Origin: Butyrivibrio sp. LC3010
GTDB taxonomy: Bacteria; Bacillota; Clostridia; Lachnospirales; Lachnospiraceae
DNA length: 64,000 nt
Direction of reading: 5' to 3'
Assembly (NCBI RefSeq): GCF_000424385.1
Contig: NZ_AUJU01000009.1
Span: 62,001 to 126,000, forward strand
Shown one piece after another: positions 36,380 to 45,446 of this stretch. The position numbers were made by a program, and so were the translations under genes. How positions within the stretch are numbered: the first letter of the stretch is position 1; every line of letters begins with the position of its first letter. The notes under the pieces were generated by a model. It was not told the origin of the DNA. It saw nothing but the letters and a program-made list of their open reading frames with translations, and made no database searches.

Positions 36380-37729
36380 ATGCAAAAGAATAATAAAAGA
36401 TATGACATGATGACAAAGACACCAATACCTCAGCTTATTTTGAAGATGGCTGTGCCAACCATAATAAGCATGCTGGTAACGGGAATATATAATACGGCAG
36501 ACACGTTCTTTGTAGGGAAAATATCAACACAGGCGACTGCAGCAGTTGGCCTTGTTTTTACGGTAATGGCCCTGATTCAGGCAACCGGATTTTTCTGTGG
36601 CCATGGTTCCGGGAATTTTTTATCAAGAATGCTTGGAGCAGGTGAATCCAAGAAAGCAAATGAAATGGCTTCAACCGGATTTGCCCTTGCCTTAATACTT
36701 GGTCTTGTTATTGCAATTGTTGGGAATATATTTGTAGATGATCTTGCAAGGCTCATTGGTGCGACACCGACAACCCTTGATGATACAAGAAAATACATGA
36801 GGATAATCCTGTTTGGTGCTCCTTTTATGATTGGTCAGTTTGTAATAAATAACCAGTTAAGATTTCAGGGAAGTGCCGTTTATGCAATGATAGGTCTCAT
36901 GTGCGGTGCAGTGATGAATATGGGACTGGATCCACTTCTTATCTTTGTATTTGACATGGGAGTATCAGGGGCAGCTATTGCTACAATTATGGGACAGCTT
37001 ACAAGTTTTGTTGTTTTGCTAATAGGTAGTAGCAGAGGTGAAAATATAAGGCTTTCCTTATCAAATGTGAGATTAAACGCTTATTATTTGAAAGAGATAA
37101 TAAATGGTGGTGCGCCATCACTTTTCAGGCAGGGACTTGCTGCCATCGCGTCACTCCTTATGAACAAGGCTGCGGGAACCTATGGTGGAGACGCGGCTAT
37201 AGCAGGAATGTCAGTAAATACCAGAGTTATGATGATGATGTCATCAGCTCTTATAGGCTTTGGTCAGGGATATCAGCCGGTATGTTCCTTTAATTACGGC
37301 GCCGGTCTTAAAAATCGTGTAAAAGAAGGATATTTTTTCTGCGTTAAGTATTCGACGATTTTCTTATGTATACTTGGTGCAATAAGTTATTTCTTTTCAA
37401 GTGAGATTATTTCTTTCTTTAGAAATGATCCCGACGTTATAGCGGTTGGATCAGTGGCCCTTAAGTGGACCGCAGCGACGCTTCCTCTTAGCGGCTGCAT
37501 AGTTATGACAAATATGATGCTTCAATCTATAGGTAAAGGTATTAAGGCATCAATAATGGCTTCCTGCAGGAACGGAATATTCTTTATTCCGCTTATTTTA
37601 ATTCTGCCACAGATATTTGGATTATTTGGAGTTGAAATTACTCAGGCTATTGCCGATATGTTTTCAATTGCAGTTTCAATACCGCTTGCTTATTCAGAAA
37701 TAAGACATTTTAAGGAGCAGAGTAAGTGA
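36380..37729 (+). CDS. MATE family efflux transporter
   Basis: 449 residues with about twelve membrane helices in two pseudo-repeat halves. Typical motifs are PIPQLILKMAVPTIISMLVT, NTADTFFVGKIS, GSGNFLSRMLGAGE and GFGQGYQPVCSFNYGA. It is probably a Na+- or H+-driven drug or metabolite exporter with no substrate clue in the sequence. The stop overlaps the next gene by four bases (GTGA), so the two membrane proteins are translationally coupled. Confidence 0.93.
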   Translation: MQKNNKRYDMMTKTPIPQLILKMAVPTIISMLVTGIYNTADTFFVGKISTQATAAVGLVFTVMALIQATGFFCGHGSGNFLSRMLGAGESKKANEMASTGFALALILGLVIAIVGNIFVDDLARLIGATPTTLDDTRKYMRIILFGAPFMIGQFVINNQLRFQGSAVYAMIGLMCGAVMNMGLDPLLIFVFDMGVSGAAIATIMGQLTSFVVLLIGSSRGENIRLSLSNVRLNAYYLKEIINGGAPSLFRQGLAAIASLLMNKAAGTYGGDAAIAGMSVNTRVMMMMSSALIGFGQGYQPVCSFNYGAGLKNRVKEGYFFCVKYSTIFLCILGAISYFFSSEIISFFRNDPDVIAVGSVALKWTAATLPLSGCIVMTNMMLQSIGKGIKASIMASCRNGIFFIPLILILPQIFGLFGVEITQAIADMFSIAVSIPLAYSEIRHFKEQSK

Positions 37730-38409
37730 AGAAAAAAGATCTTATAAGAAAACTTATTATAGTGATCTTTATTGCAGCATTCCTGATTGCTGTCTATTTT
37801 TTCATAGGAAAACCGATGCTGAAATTTGTTGGTGATCCGGATGAATTAAAGGCTTATATAGAAAGCAGAGGAGCCATGGGACTTCTGGTATTCTGCCTTC
37901 TTGTAACTGTGCAGACAATATCTACCTGTATTCCGGGTACTCCGTTTTATATGGGTGCAGGATATGTTCTTGGTGGATTCTATGGAGCACTTATATGTGA
38001 CTTAGCTGCGACCATAGGTAACACCGTAGCATTTTTACTTGGAAGGAAATTTGGAAGAAAGCTCCTTGAAAACTTGTTTCCTGAAAAGAAAATCGAATCC
38101 GTTGAGCAATACATAAAGAAAGGCAGTCCAAAGCTTATTCATATAATGTTCATGTTTTTACCGCTTCCCAAGGATACTTATGCATGGTTTGGATATTATT
38201 CTGGTGAGAAGGTTCTGATGTGGATGGTTATTACATTTATCGCAAGGTTTCCTCACATCTTTTTATACAGCTATGGCGGGAATAAGATTCAGGAACAGCA
38301 GTATGGTGTTCTGATACTTGGCGCAATTATTGCAGTTTTGGTTTACGTGGTAGTATTACTTAGGATAAAGAAGCTTCGTAAGGAAGATAATAACATCGAT
38401 GAAATCTGA
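37726..38409 (+). CDS. TVP38/TMEM64 (VTT domain) membrane protein
   Basis: 227 residues with about five to six membrane segments. VTT/DedA-like signatures are CIPGTPFYMGAGYVLGGFYG, GNTVAFLLGRKFGRKLLENL and PLPKDTYAWFGYYSG. Relatives are implicated in lipid scrambling or membrane homeostasis. The GTG start has AAGGAG eight bases upstream and overlaps the MATE stop. A weak AT-rich hairpin (38422-38446) follows. Confidence 0.88.
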   Translation: MKKKDLIRKLIIVIFIAAFLIAVYFFIGKPMLKFVGDPDELKAYIESRGAMGLLVFCLLVTVQTISTCIPGTPFYMGAGYVLGGFYGALICDLAATIGNTVAFLLGRKFGRKLLENLFPEKKIESVEQYIKKGSPKLIHIMFMFLPLPKDTYAWFGYYSGEKVLMWMVITFIARFPHIFLYSYGGNKIQEQQYGVLILGAIIAVLVYVVVLLRIKKLRKEDNNIDEI

Positions 38410-38470
38410 TTTTGGAAAAGCAGATTATTTATGCTTCATATAATCTAAAATTTGTATAAAAGATTAACTA

Positions 38471-38499
38471 TTAACTGAATATTTTAATTTTGATATGTT
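38471..38499 (+). promoter_or_regulatory. Candidate promoter for the phosphoribosyltransferase gene
   Basis: TTAACT (38471-38476), 17-bp spacer, TATGTT (38494-38499) preceded by TGA. This is a moderate match in very AT-rich DNA. Confidence 0.4.
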
Positions 38500-38558
38500 A
38501 TTATTATGTATAGAGTTACTGAATGATTTACCTTTACTGATTTGCAGGAGGAGGAATT

Positions 38559-39197
38559 ATGCAAGGCTATACCAAGATTGAATATTCCAGAAATAATGAA
38601 GTTATTCTACGTAACACAAAAGGGCATTTTATTACACCCAATTCCCATGTTAATTACTTTATTGATTTTTGTGATGCCAAGGCCAGGATGAAGGAAGCAA
38701 GAGCTGCAGGCGAATCCCTTGCAGAGTTTTATATAGCTTCGGGTGCCATAGACACAATTCTTTGCCTCAATGGTATGGAGGTTGTAGGCTCTTATCTTGC
38801 TGAAAAGCTGACACAGGCAGGGGTTATCTCAACTAATGCCCATAAGACGATGTACATAACAGGACCTGAATACAATGTTAACGGACAGATAATGTTCAGA
38901 GATAACAATAAGCATATGATAACCGGCAAGAAGGTTTTGATCATTTCCGATTCCGTTACAACAGGCGGGTCACTTAAGAGTGCATTGGATTCTGTAAGAT
39001 TCTATCAGGGTGAAGTAGTCGGAATTGCAGCAATTTTCTCCGTTGCTACACAGATTGAGAATTATCCGATAATGTCCCTGTTTTCAACGAGAGATCTTCC
39101 GGACTATGCAAGCTACGCTCCGGATAACTGCCCTTTATGCAAGGAAGGTGTAGTAGTAGATGCTATCTGTAATGGATTTGGATATTCTACTTTATAA
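38559..39197 (+). CDS. Orotate phosphoribosyltransferase-like PRTase
   Basis: 212 residues. The type I phosphoribosyltransferase PRPP loop is VLIISDSVTTGGS, where the usual Glu-Asp pair is Ser-Asp. The upstream half (HFITPNSHVNYFIDFCDAKA, LCLNGMEVVGSYLAEKL) fits an OPRTase-like fold. Four cysteines cluster near the end (NCPLCKEG, VDAICNG). It is isolated from any pyrimidine genes, so orotate may not be the substrate. GGAGGAGG lies before the ATG. It converges with an unknown minus-strand gene. Confidence 0.75.
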   Translation: MQGYTKIEYSRNNEVILRNTKGHFITPNSHVNYFIDFCDAKARMKEARAAGESLAEFYIASGAIDTILCLNGMEVVGSYLAEKLTQAGVISTNAHKTMYITGPEYNVNGQIMFRDNNKHMITGKKVLIISDSVTTGGSLKSALDSVRFYQGEVVGIAAIFSVATQIENYPIMSLFSTRDLPDYASYAPDNCPLCKEGVVVDAICNGFGYSTL

Positions 39198-39218
39198 TTA
39201 GTTCCATTAATGAATTGG

Positions 39219-39815
39219 TTATATATCTGGTGAATTGAAGGCCACAAGGATTCCTTCGATTCCCATATCACATAATACGATATTTTCAGCAGGTATGTTT
39301 ATTGTACTAACATACCTGCTTTTATATTCTTCAAGTGAAAGAGAGGACTTAATGTCATAATCAGGGCAGGTAGAAGCATAGCCTTTTTGAAGACTGTCAG
39401 CTTTTGGAATATATGTCTTAAGGTAATGATTGTAGATATCATCAGGAGATGAACAGAGCCAGAGGCAGTAATTACAGTTTGTTGTGAGCTTACTGGCAAC
39501 ACGTTTTAACTGATCATGTTTATCTATGTCCATAATCGGAAAGCCTGTTGTTTTTATTTCATTTACAAGGCTTGCAAGAAGTCTGTAGTCACTCCGTGAT
39601 AACAGAGCAGAGTAGTGGTTTATGAGAAAATCACATACTTCATATTTTCCGCAGTACATAATTTCTGTGGTTACTACATCTATGGGATTATGCTTGTCTG
39701 TGGTAAGCGCAGTTATTCTGGGGAAAAGCGTATCGTCACGATAGCCGGTTCCTGAATCAATTATCATCTTTGCATTTTTTGTTAAATACTCGTATTTATA
39801 AGGCCTCTCCATCAT
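39219..39815 (-). CDS. Unrecognised protein
   Basis: About 198 residues from the ATG at 39815; a TTG at 39833 would add six. Soluble, no signal peptide or membrane segment. I do not recognise the family. Visible features are GTGYRDDTLFPRITALTT near the N-terminus, VVTTEIMYCGKYEVCDFLIN, a Cys pair with aromatic residues (CNYCLWLCS) at about 118-128, and a C-terminal hydrophobic end (NIVLCDMGIEGILVAF). The ribosome binding site is weak. It lies convergent to the PRTase (21 nt apart) and divergent from the arsR-type operon. Confidence 0.6.
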   Translation of the reverse strand: MMERPYKYEYLTKNAKMIIDSGTGYRDDTLFPRITALTTDKHNPIDVVTTEIMYCGKYEVCDFLINHYSALLSRSDYRLLASLVNEIKTTGFPIMDIDKHDQLKRVASKLTTNCNYCLWLCSSPDDIYNHYLKTYIPKADSLQKGYASTCPDYDIKSSLSLEEYKSRYVSTINIPAENIVLCDMGIEGILVAFNSPDI

Positions 39816-39914
39816 ATTTCCATAAATTCCCAATCAAATCATTATTTATATCAATATCAAATTCACTTACATTTTACAACGCTTCAAATAGTTTATAAAA
39901 GATAAAAAAGCATG

Positions 39915-39943
39915 TTGACATCAGAGACATACGGATGTATATT
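39915..39943 (+). promoter_or_regulatory. Strong sigma-A promoter of the metal-resistance operon
   Basis: TTGACA (39915-39920), exactly 17 bp, TATATT (39938-39943). The start site is expected at about 39950, at the left edge of the operator. Confidence 0.85.
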
Positions 39944-39949
39944 TAAATC

Positions 39950-39975
39950 AACATATGAACAATCATTCATATGTT
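39950..39975. promoter_or_regulatory. ArsR/SmtB-type operator
   Basis: AACATATGAA (39950-39959), six bases, TTCATATGTT (39966-39975): a perfect 10-bp inverted repeat with the TATGAA/TTCATA core typical of SmtB/CzrA-family operators. It begins at the predicted transcription start, where bound repressor would block initiation until metal binds. Confidence 0.85.
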
Positions 39976-40030
39976 TAAATGAAAGTATTTAAATGAGATT
40001 TATGTAAACGCTTATGAAAGGAGGTCAAAT

Positions 40031-40348
40031 ATGGCTGCATTATCATGTAAGCTTGACGAGCTTCCCGATGAAGAAGAGATGTATGATCTCGCTGAATTAT
40101 TCAAGGTATTCGGTGATTCATCAAGAATAAGAATTTTGTTCGCGTTATTTGCATCAGAATTTTGTGTAAATGATCTTGCCGATAATCTTGGAATGACTCA
40201 ATCAGCAGTTTCTCATCAGCTTAAGATTTTGAAGGTTAATAAGCTCGTTAAGAGTAGACGTGATGGGAAGCAAATGTATTATTATCTGGCAGATGATCAT
40301 GTGAGAACCATTATATCAATGGGACGTGAGCATATTGAAGAACAGTAA
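40031..40348 (+). CDS. ArsR/SmtB-family metal-sensing repressor
   Basis: 105 residues. Winged helix with VFGDSSRIRILFAL and recognition helix MTQSAVSHQLKILK. Possible metal sites: alpha5 pattern D88-x-H90 and H101-x-x-E104, close to the zinc site of CzrA (Asp-x-His, His-x-x-His) but with Glu as fourth ligand; and Cys6 with Cys45 (EFCVNDL), a reduced version of the CadC/ArsR cysteine motif. It most likely senses Zn(II) or Cd(II) and autoregulates through the operator 55 nt upstream. AAAGGAGG precedes the ATG. Confidence 0.92.
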   Translation: MAALSCKLDELPDEEEMYDLAELFKVFGDSSRIRILFALFASEFCVNDLADNLGMTQSAVSHQLKILKVNKLVKSRRDGKQMYYYLADDHVRTIISMGREHIEEQ

Positions 40349-40399
40349 GATAAACGTAGTTATAAATTCTAATTATTATAAAGAAAAGAGGACATAAAG

Positions 40400-40615
40400 A
40401 TGAAGAAGAGTTTTAAATGTGAAGTTGATTGTGCAAACTGTGCAGCAAAGATGGAAGATGCAATTAATAAAATTGATGGTGTTAAGAGTGCCAGAGTAAA
40501 TTTCATGACACAGAAGCTTACTCTTGATGCAGACGATGACAGATATGATGAGATCCTGGATGCTGCAGTTAAGGCTTGTAAAAAGGTAGAGCCTGATTGT
40601 GAGATTGAAATCTGA
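40400..40615 (+). CDS. Stand-alone heavy-metal-associated (HMA) domain protein
   Basis: 71 residues, one ferredoxin-like HMA fold. The metal-binding motif is CANC at residues 11-14 (DCANCAAKMEDAINKIDGV). An acidic patch (DADDDRYDE) and a C-terminal Cys (EPDCEIEI) could give extra ligands for divalent metals. It probably hands metal to the P-type ATPase downstream, which has no HMA domain of its own. A small terminator-like hairpin separates the two. Confidence 0.92.
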   Translation: MKKSFKCEVDCANCAAKMEDAINKIDGVKSARVNFMTQKLTLDADDDRYDEILDAAVKACKKVEPDCEIEI

Positions 40616-40618
40616 CAA

Positions 40619-40642
40619 AAAAGAGCCAATACAGGCTCTTTT
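40619..40642 (+). terminator. Terminator/attenuator inside the metal operon
   Basis: AAAAGAGCC (40619-40627) pairs perfectly with GGCTCTTTT (40634-40642) across a six-base loop, with further T after it. It begins four bases past the HMA stop and ahead of the ATPase gene, so it likely lets only part of the transcripts through. Confidence 0.7.
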
Positions 40643-40674
40643 ATTAAATATAGTTTTTTTAAGAGGCGTGTACT

Positions 40675-42624
40675 ATGACTAAAAAGATGAAGAAAACCCG
40701 AAACAGAATAATCGCCGTACTTATAATATTTCTGCTATTACTTATACTTGATAATACCGGCATTATCTCGCCGGAGAGCTTGAGCATTCTTGGTGTGTTC
40801 TATACTCCGGTAATATTTATCATATATCTGATTCCTTATCTGATAATTGGCATAGATGTGTTAAGGAAGGCGTTTGTAAATATTTCTCATGGACAGGTGT
40901 TTGATGAGAATTTCCTGATGATGATTGCTACATTTGGTGCATTTGCGATTGGTGAATATTCAGAAGCACTGGCAGTTATGCTTTTTTACCAGATTGGAGA
41001 GCTTTTCCAGAGTTATGCTGTCGGAAAGTCAAGACAGTCAATAACTGAGCTTATGAGTATTGCTCCCGAGTATGCAAATGTGATCCGGGATGACGGTGAG
41101 ATCGAGGAAACAGACCCTGAGGACGTAGAGATAGGAACACTGCTTTTGATTAAGCCCGGTGAAAAGATTCCAATCGATGGAATAGTAATAGAAGGTGAAT
41201 CATTTATAGATACTTCTGCCATCACAGGTGAATCTGTTCCAAGAAGAGTTAAGGAATCCGACGAAGTCATAAGCGGATGCGTAAATCAGGATAGTGTTCT
41301 CAAGATAAAAACAACGAAGAAATATGAGGAATCTACAGTTGCCAAGATTCTTGAGCTTGTTGAAAATGCCAGCAACAAGAAATCAAGAATGGAGAATTTT
41401 ATCACCAGATTTGCAAGGTATTATACGCCTGTTGTAACAATTGGAGCTGCTTTACTTGCAATAATTCCTCCGATTCTTGGAATGATGCCTATAGCAGATT
41501 CTGTTAAAAGAGCTTGTATTTTCCTTATAGTATCCTGCCCCTGCGCGCTTGTTATATCAGTGCCTTTAGGATTCTTTGGCGGTATTGGTGCAAGTTCCAG
41601 GATGGGTATTCTTGTTAAGGGAAGTAATTTCCTTGAGGCTATAGCTGAGGCAGATACTCTGGTTCTTGATAAGACAGGTACAATCACTAAGGGTGAATTC
41701 AAGGTAAGCGAGATAATTCCTGCAAGTGCTGATGTCACAAAGGAAGAAATCATATGTATCGCTTCCGGTGCTGAGAAATTTTCAAATCATCCGATCGCAA
41801 GATCGATTATCGAATATCATGAAGAAATGCATAGTAATAACAGTTCTTTGAGCGATGATAATACTGAGCTTTCAGATATCAAAGAGGTGGCAGGCCACGG
41901 CATAACTGCACTTCTTGGAAAAGAAATGATTTTTGTCGGAAATGCCAAGCTTCTAAAGAAGTATGAGATAGATTTTACTGAATCTGATAAGCCGGGAACC
42001 GTTATTTATGTAGCCATGGGAAAAGTTTTTCTTGGAACAATCATAATATCTGATACAATAAAAGAAGGTGCTGCAGAATCTATTTCGAGTGTGAAGAGAG
42101 CCGGCGTGACGAAGGTTGTAATGCTCACAGGTGATAACGAAGATACTGCCAGGGTCGTAGCAGAAAAAGTCGGAATAGATGATGTATATTCGCAGTTACT
42201 GCCAGCAGATAAGGTTGAAAGAGTGGAATATCTCCTTAACAATAACAGCGGTGGTAAGGTTGCATTTGTTGGTGATGGTATTAATGATGCTCCTGTTCTA
42301 ATGAGAGCTGATGTTGGAATCGCCATGGGAAGCATGGGTTCTGATGCTGCCATTGAAGCGGCAGACATAGTTCTTATGGATGATGACATAGGTAAGATTT
42401 CAGCAGTAATTAAAATTGCCAGAAAAACCTTGAGCATTGTAAAGGAAAACATCGTATTCGCTCTTTTTGTAAAAATATTGATACTGTTTCTTGGTGCTAT
42501 TGGATTTGCGACCATGTGGATGGCTGTGTTTGGTGATGTGGGTGTTGCCGTACTTGCTATTCTTAATTCAATGAGAGCCATGAGATGGTCGAAAGAGGAT
42601 ATGAATGGCAAAGTCAGAGCTTGA
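40675..42624 (+). CDS. P1B-type Zn/Cd/Pb-translocating ATPase
   Basis: 649 residues. CPC metal-channel motif at residues 288-290 (VSCPCALVISVP), phosphorylation site DKTGTI at about 333, phosphatase TGES, HP-type motif NHPIARSI and hinge VGDGINDAP. The last helix has GDVGVAVLAILNSMRAMRW; its Asp matches the zinc/cadmium subgroup (ZntA/CadA). It exports toxic divalent cations. It lacks N-terminal HMA domains, which are supplied by the separate 71-residue protein. It ends overlapping the serine hydrolase by 20 nt. Confidence 0.94.
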   Translation: MTKKMKKTRNRIIAVLIIFLLLLILDNTGIISPESLSILGVFYTPVIFIIYLIPYLIIGIDVLRKAFVNISHGQVFDENFLMMIATFGAFAIGEYSEALAVMLFYQIGELFQSYAVGKSRQSITELMSIAPEYANVIRDDGEIEETDPEDVEIGTLLLIKPGEKIPIDGIVIEGESFIDTSAITGESVPRRVKESDEVISGCVNQDSVLKIKTTKKYEESTVAKILELVENASNKKSRMENFITRFARYYTPVVTIGAALLAIIPPILGMMPIADSVKRACIFLIVSCPCALVISVPLGFFGGIGASSRMGILVKGSNFLEAIAEADTLVLDKTGTITKGEFKVSEIIPASADVTKEEIICIASGAEKFSNHPIARSIIEYHEEMHSNNSSLSDDNTELSDIKEVAGHGITALLGKEMIFVGNAKLLKKYEIDFTESDKPGTVIYVAMGKVFLGTIIISDTIKEGAAESISSVKRAGVTKVVMLTGDNEDTARVVAEKVGIDDVYSQLLPADKVERVEYLLNNNSGGKVAFVGDGINDAPVLMRADVGIAMGSMGSDAAIEAADIVLMDDDIGKISAVIKIARKTLSIVKENIVFALFVKILILFLGAIGFATMWMAVFGDVGVAVLAILNSMRAMRWSKEDMNGKVRA

Positions 42625-44572
42625 AGTAATACAGCTTTTAATGAAGCTGATTGGACACAAGACAGGCGAAATCAGTAAAGTAACTTACACCCCTCAGAAG
42701 ATTGTTTTTCCAACGGATACAGAGGGGGAGACATCTCTTCCCAGATGTACTCCGGAGGAGCAGGGGGTAAGTAGTGTATTTATTGAGAAATTATTCAGGA
42801 CACTACATGAGAATAACAGCTGTCATATGCATAAAGCAATGGCAGTAAGAAATGGATATGTAATAGGTGAGTGTGCTTTCAGACCATTTGATATGGATAA
42901 ATGGCATGTTACTCATTCTATGTGTAAAAGCGTAACAGGAATGGCTATAGGTCTTCTTGTATGCGAAGGAAAAATTAAATTAGAAGACAAGATTGAAGAT
43001 ATATTCAAAGGAATGAAGGGACCTTTACAAAGTCTGTTTTCAAGTGGAATCACTGTAAGACATCTTTTGACAATGACAAGTGGTTCTTCATTTAATGAAT
43101 CAGGCTCAATTGCTTCCAATGATTGGAGAAAACAATTTCTGGAGGCTCAGGTTAAATTTACACCAGGATCATCCTTTGAGTATAATTCAATGAATTCCTA
43201 CATGCTCTCAGCGATAGTGAGTGAAGTCACTGGCGAGAGCATGTTTGATTATTTAAAACCCAGACTATTCGAGCCTTTAGGAATAAAGAGAGTCTTCTGG
43301 GAGACCTGTCCTCAGGGAATTAATAAAGGCGGCTGGGGAATGTACCTCAGAATGGAAGATATGGCTAAACTGGGACAGCTATATCTTAACAATGGTTCTT
43401 ATGACGGCAAACAGATTTTGCCTGAAGAATGGGTTAAAGCTGCAACAACAATGCAGATACCAACCGGGGTTACTTCTGCTCCCGGATATGGTTTTCAGCT
43501 TTGGAACAGCAGTTCAAGACTTGGGGCATATACATTTAACGGAATGCTTGGACAGAACGTGTATGTTTTCCCTGACATTAATATGATGATAGTCACTAAT
43601 GCAGGCAATGAGGACCTTTTCCAAAAGGGCAATATGTCCAGAACTGTACATAATCTTATGGCTGAGCTTGAGGTAGAAGATGCGTCCATCGAAATCTCAG
43701 ATGAGGTAATCGCTGCTCAAAGGAGCCTTGCGAAATTTATAAAAAGTGTTCAGGATGAGCCTGAAGCTTCATTTTGTATACCATCGGGAGGCTGGAATAA
43801 AAAGAAAAAGCGAAGTACTCTCGGAATGAGTCACAAATTCAGATACCTTCTTATGAAGAGTCTGGATGGAGTGGTTTACGATATGGATGATAAAGGAGTA
43901 GGATTCATGCCTTTACTTATGCAGATAATGCATAATAACTTTACCGATGGTATTTCATCTGTGGGCTTTAAACTTAATAATGCAAACGGTGCTTTTTACC
44001 TTCTTATTAAGGAGGGAGAAAAGATTCATGAAATAAAATGCGGACTGGATGGAAAAGCGGCTCTGACAGATATTGATGAACATGGTGAAATCTACAGTGT
44101 CGCTACAATATCAGAGTTTTCTACTGACGAATACGGAAGACCTGTTATAAGAAATGAGTTTTATTTTACAGAAGATTCTACCGCCAGAGTGATGAATATT
44201 TATCTTGGGAAAAGACAGCCGCTTGAACATGATAATGCTATTTCATTTCTATTTGAGAAAGCTCCGGCAAATATCGGTATAAGATTTGATGAAATACCGG
44301 GAAGTGGAATGCTCATAAATATTCTGAACCAGTTTGGGAACCTTGAAGATTTGAAGGGAATCAATGGTTTTGTAAAAAATAAGCTGACTGACTACGGCGC
44401 ACTTGATGCACTTATATTGGCAATTCAGGATACGGTTCGTCCTAAGCTTCACGGTACTATACATGACAAAGATGCCGATGTAGGGTATGATGTAGAGTAT
44501 AAAAATGATTCTGATATTGAAAATGTTGAAGATTCGGTGTCAGATGAAGATGTAATAATGGAGGATGGCTAA
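42605..44572 (+). CDS. Beta-lactamase-family (class C-like) serine hydrolase
   Basis: 655 residues. The penicillin-binding fold covers about residues 45-380. The nucleophile motif S-x-x-K is S105-M-C-K108 (HSMCKSVTGMAIGLL), the tyrosine motif is in FEYNSMNSYMLS, and FNGMLGQNVYVFP lies near the third motif. The extra ~270-residue C-terminal part has no clear match. No signal peptide is visible, so it may act in the cytosol, which is unusual for this fold. GAGG is six bases before the ATG. Coupled to the ATPase upstream and pnp downstream. Substrate unknown; esterase or peptidase are options. Confidence 0.85.
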   Translation: MAKSELEVIQLLMKLIGHKTGEISKVTYTPQKIVFPTDTEGETSLPRCTPEEQGVSSVFIEKLFRTLHENNSCHMHKAMAVRNGYVIGECAFRPFDMDKWHVTHSMCKSVTGMAIGLLVCEGKIKLEDKIEDIFKGMKGPLQSLFSSGITVRHLLTMTSGSSFNESGSIASNDWRKQFLEAQVKFTPGSSFEYNSMNSYMLSAIVSEVTGESMFDYLKPRLFEPLGIKRVFWETCPQGINKGGWGMYLRMEDMAKLGQLYLNNGSYDGKQILPEEWVKAATTMQIPTGVTSAPGYGFQLWNSSSRLGAYTFNGMLGQNVYVFPDINMMIVTNAGNEDLFQKGNMSRTVHNLMAELEVEDASIEISDEVIAAQRSLAKFIKSVQDEPEASFCIPSGGWNKKKKRSTLGMSHKFRYLLMKSLDGVVYDMDDKGVGFMPLLMQIMHNNFTDGISSVGFKLNNANGAFYLLIKEGEKIHEIKCGLDGKAALTDIDEHGEIYSVATISEFSTDEYGRPVIRNEFYFTEDSTARVMNIYLGKRQPLEHDNAISFLFEKAPANIGIRFDEIPGSGMLINILNQFGNLEDLKGINGFVKNKLTDYGALDALILAIQDTVRPKLHGTIHDKDADVGYDVEYKNDSDIENVEDSVSDEDVIMEDG

Positions 44573-45397
44573 ATGTCAAATGAAATATACGAGAAGGTAA
44601 ATAAATGTGTTAAAGCAATCAGAAAGGTAACGGACTTTAAGCCAAGAGTAGCTCTGACACTGGGCTCAGGTCTTGGTAATTACGCAGAACAGATCAAGGT
44701 TGAGTGTGAGATTTCATATTCTGATATACCCGGATTTCCTGTATCCACAGTTCCTGGACATGCAGGGAAATTCATTTTTGGATATGTTGGTGATGTTCCT
44801 GTTGTATGTATGAAAGGCCGTGTACATTTTTACGAAGGATATGATATCAGCGATGTTGTACTTCCTGCCAGAGTTATGAGACTTTTGGGAGCTGATATAT
44901 TGTTCCTTACAAATGCTGCAGGTGGAATTAATTATAATTTTGATTGCGGTGATCTGATGCTTATAACTGATCAGATTTCAGTATTTGTAAGAAATCCTCT
45001 GATTGGTCAGAATATTGATGAATTTGGTTTAAGATTCCCTGATATGAGCTGTGTTTATGATAAGGAGCTTCGTGAGATTATCATAAAAACTGCACTTAAG
45101 AATAAGATTCCTCTTAAGCAGGGAGTATATGCTCAGCTTACCGGACCTTCATTTGAGTCTCCTGCTGAGATCCGTATGCTTAGAACTATGGGAGCTGATG
45201 CTGTTGGAATGAGTACAGTTGTAGAAGCTATCGCGGCAAGACATATGGGCATGAGAGTCTGCGGTATCTCTTGCATAAGTAATCTTGCTGCAGGAATGCT
45301 TAATGAGCCTCTTTCACATGAAGATGTTCAGAAGGCTGCAGATAAAACAGGTCCTCTTTTTGAGAAGCTTGTAACAGAATGTGTTAAAAAATTTTAA
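44573..45397 (+). CDS. Purine nucleoside phosphorylase (trimeric type)
   Basis: 274 residues. Signatures are ALTLGSGLGNYAE, VPGHAGKF, MKGRVHFYEGYD, TNAAGGIN, LTGPSFESPAEIRMLRTMGA and VGMSTVVEAIAARH. The purine-site Asn in CISNLAAG indicates preference for 6-oxopurine nucleosides such as inosine or guanosine. The ATG abuts the preceding stop. An MTA/SAH-deaminase-like gene follows after 49 nt, so it may also cleave deaminated nucleosides such as methylthioinosine. Confidence 0.93.
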   Translation: MSNEIYEKVNKCVKAIRKVTDFKPRVALTLGSGLGNYAEQIKVECEISYSDIPGFPVSTVPGHAGKFIFGYVGDVPVVCMKGRVHFYEGYDISDVVLPARVMRLLGADILFLTNAAGGINYNFDCGDLMLITDQISVFVRNPLIGQNIDEFGLRFPDMSCVYDKELREIIIKTALKNKIPLKQGVYAQLTGPSFESPAEIRMLRTMGADAVGMSTVVEAIAARHMGMRVCGISCISNLAAGMLNEPLSHEDVQKAADKTGPLFEKLVTECVKKF

Positions 45398-45446
45398 TAA
45401 CATCACATGAACACAATGTAGGCTAAGAGGATAGGAGAAGGAAAAG

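Noticed and set aside
38422..38446. AGATTAT/ATAATCT hairpin after the VTT-domain gene as a terminator
   Set aside because: The stem is only seven AT-rich pairs and no T-run follows; chance is likely in such AT-rich DNA.
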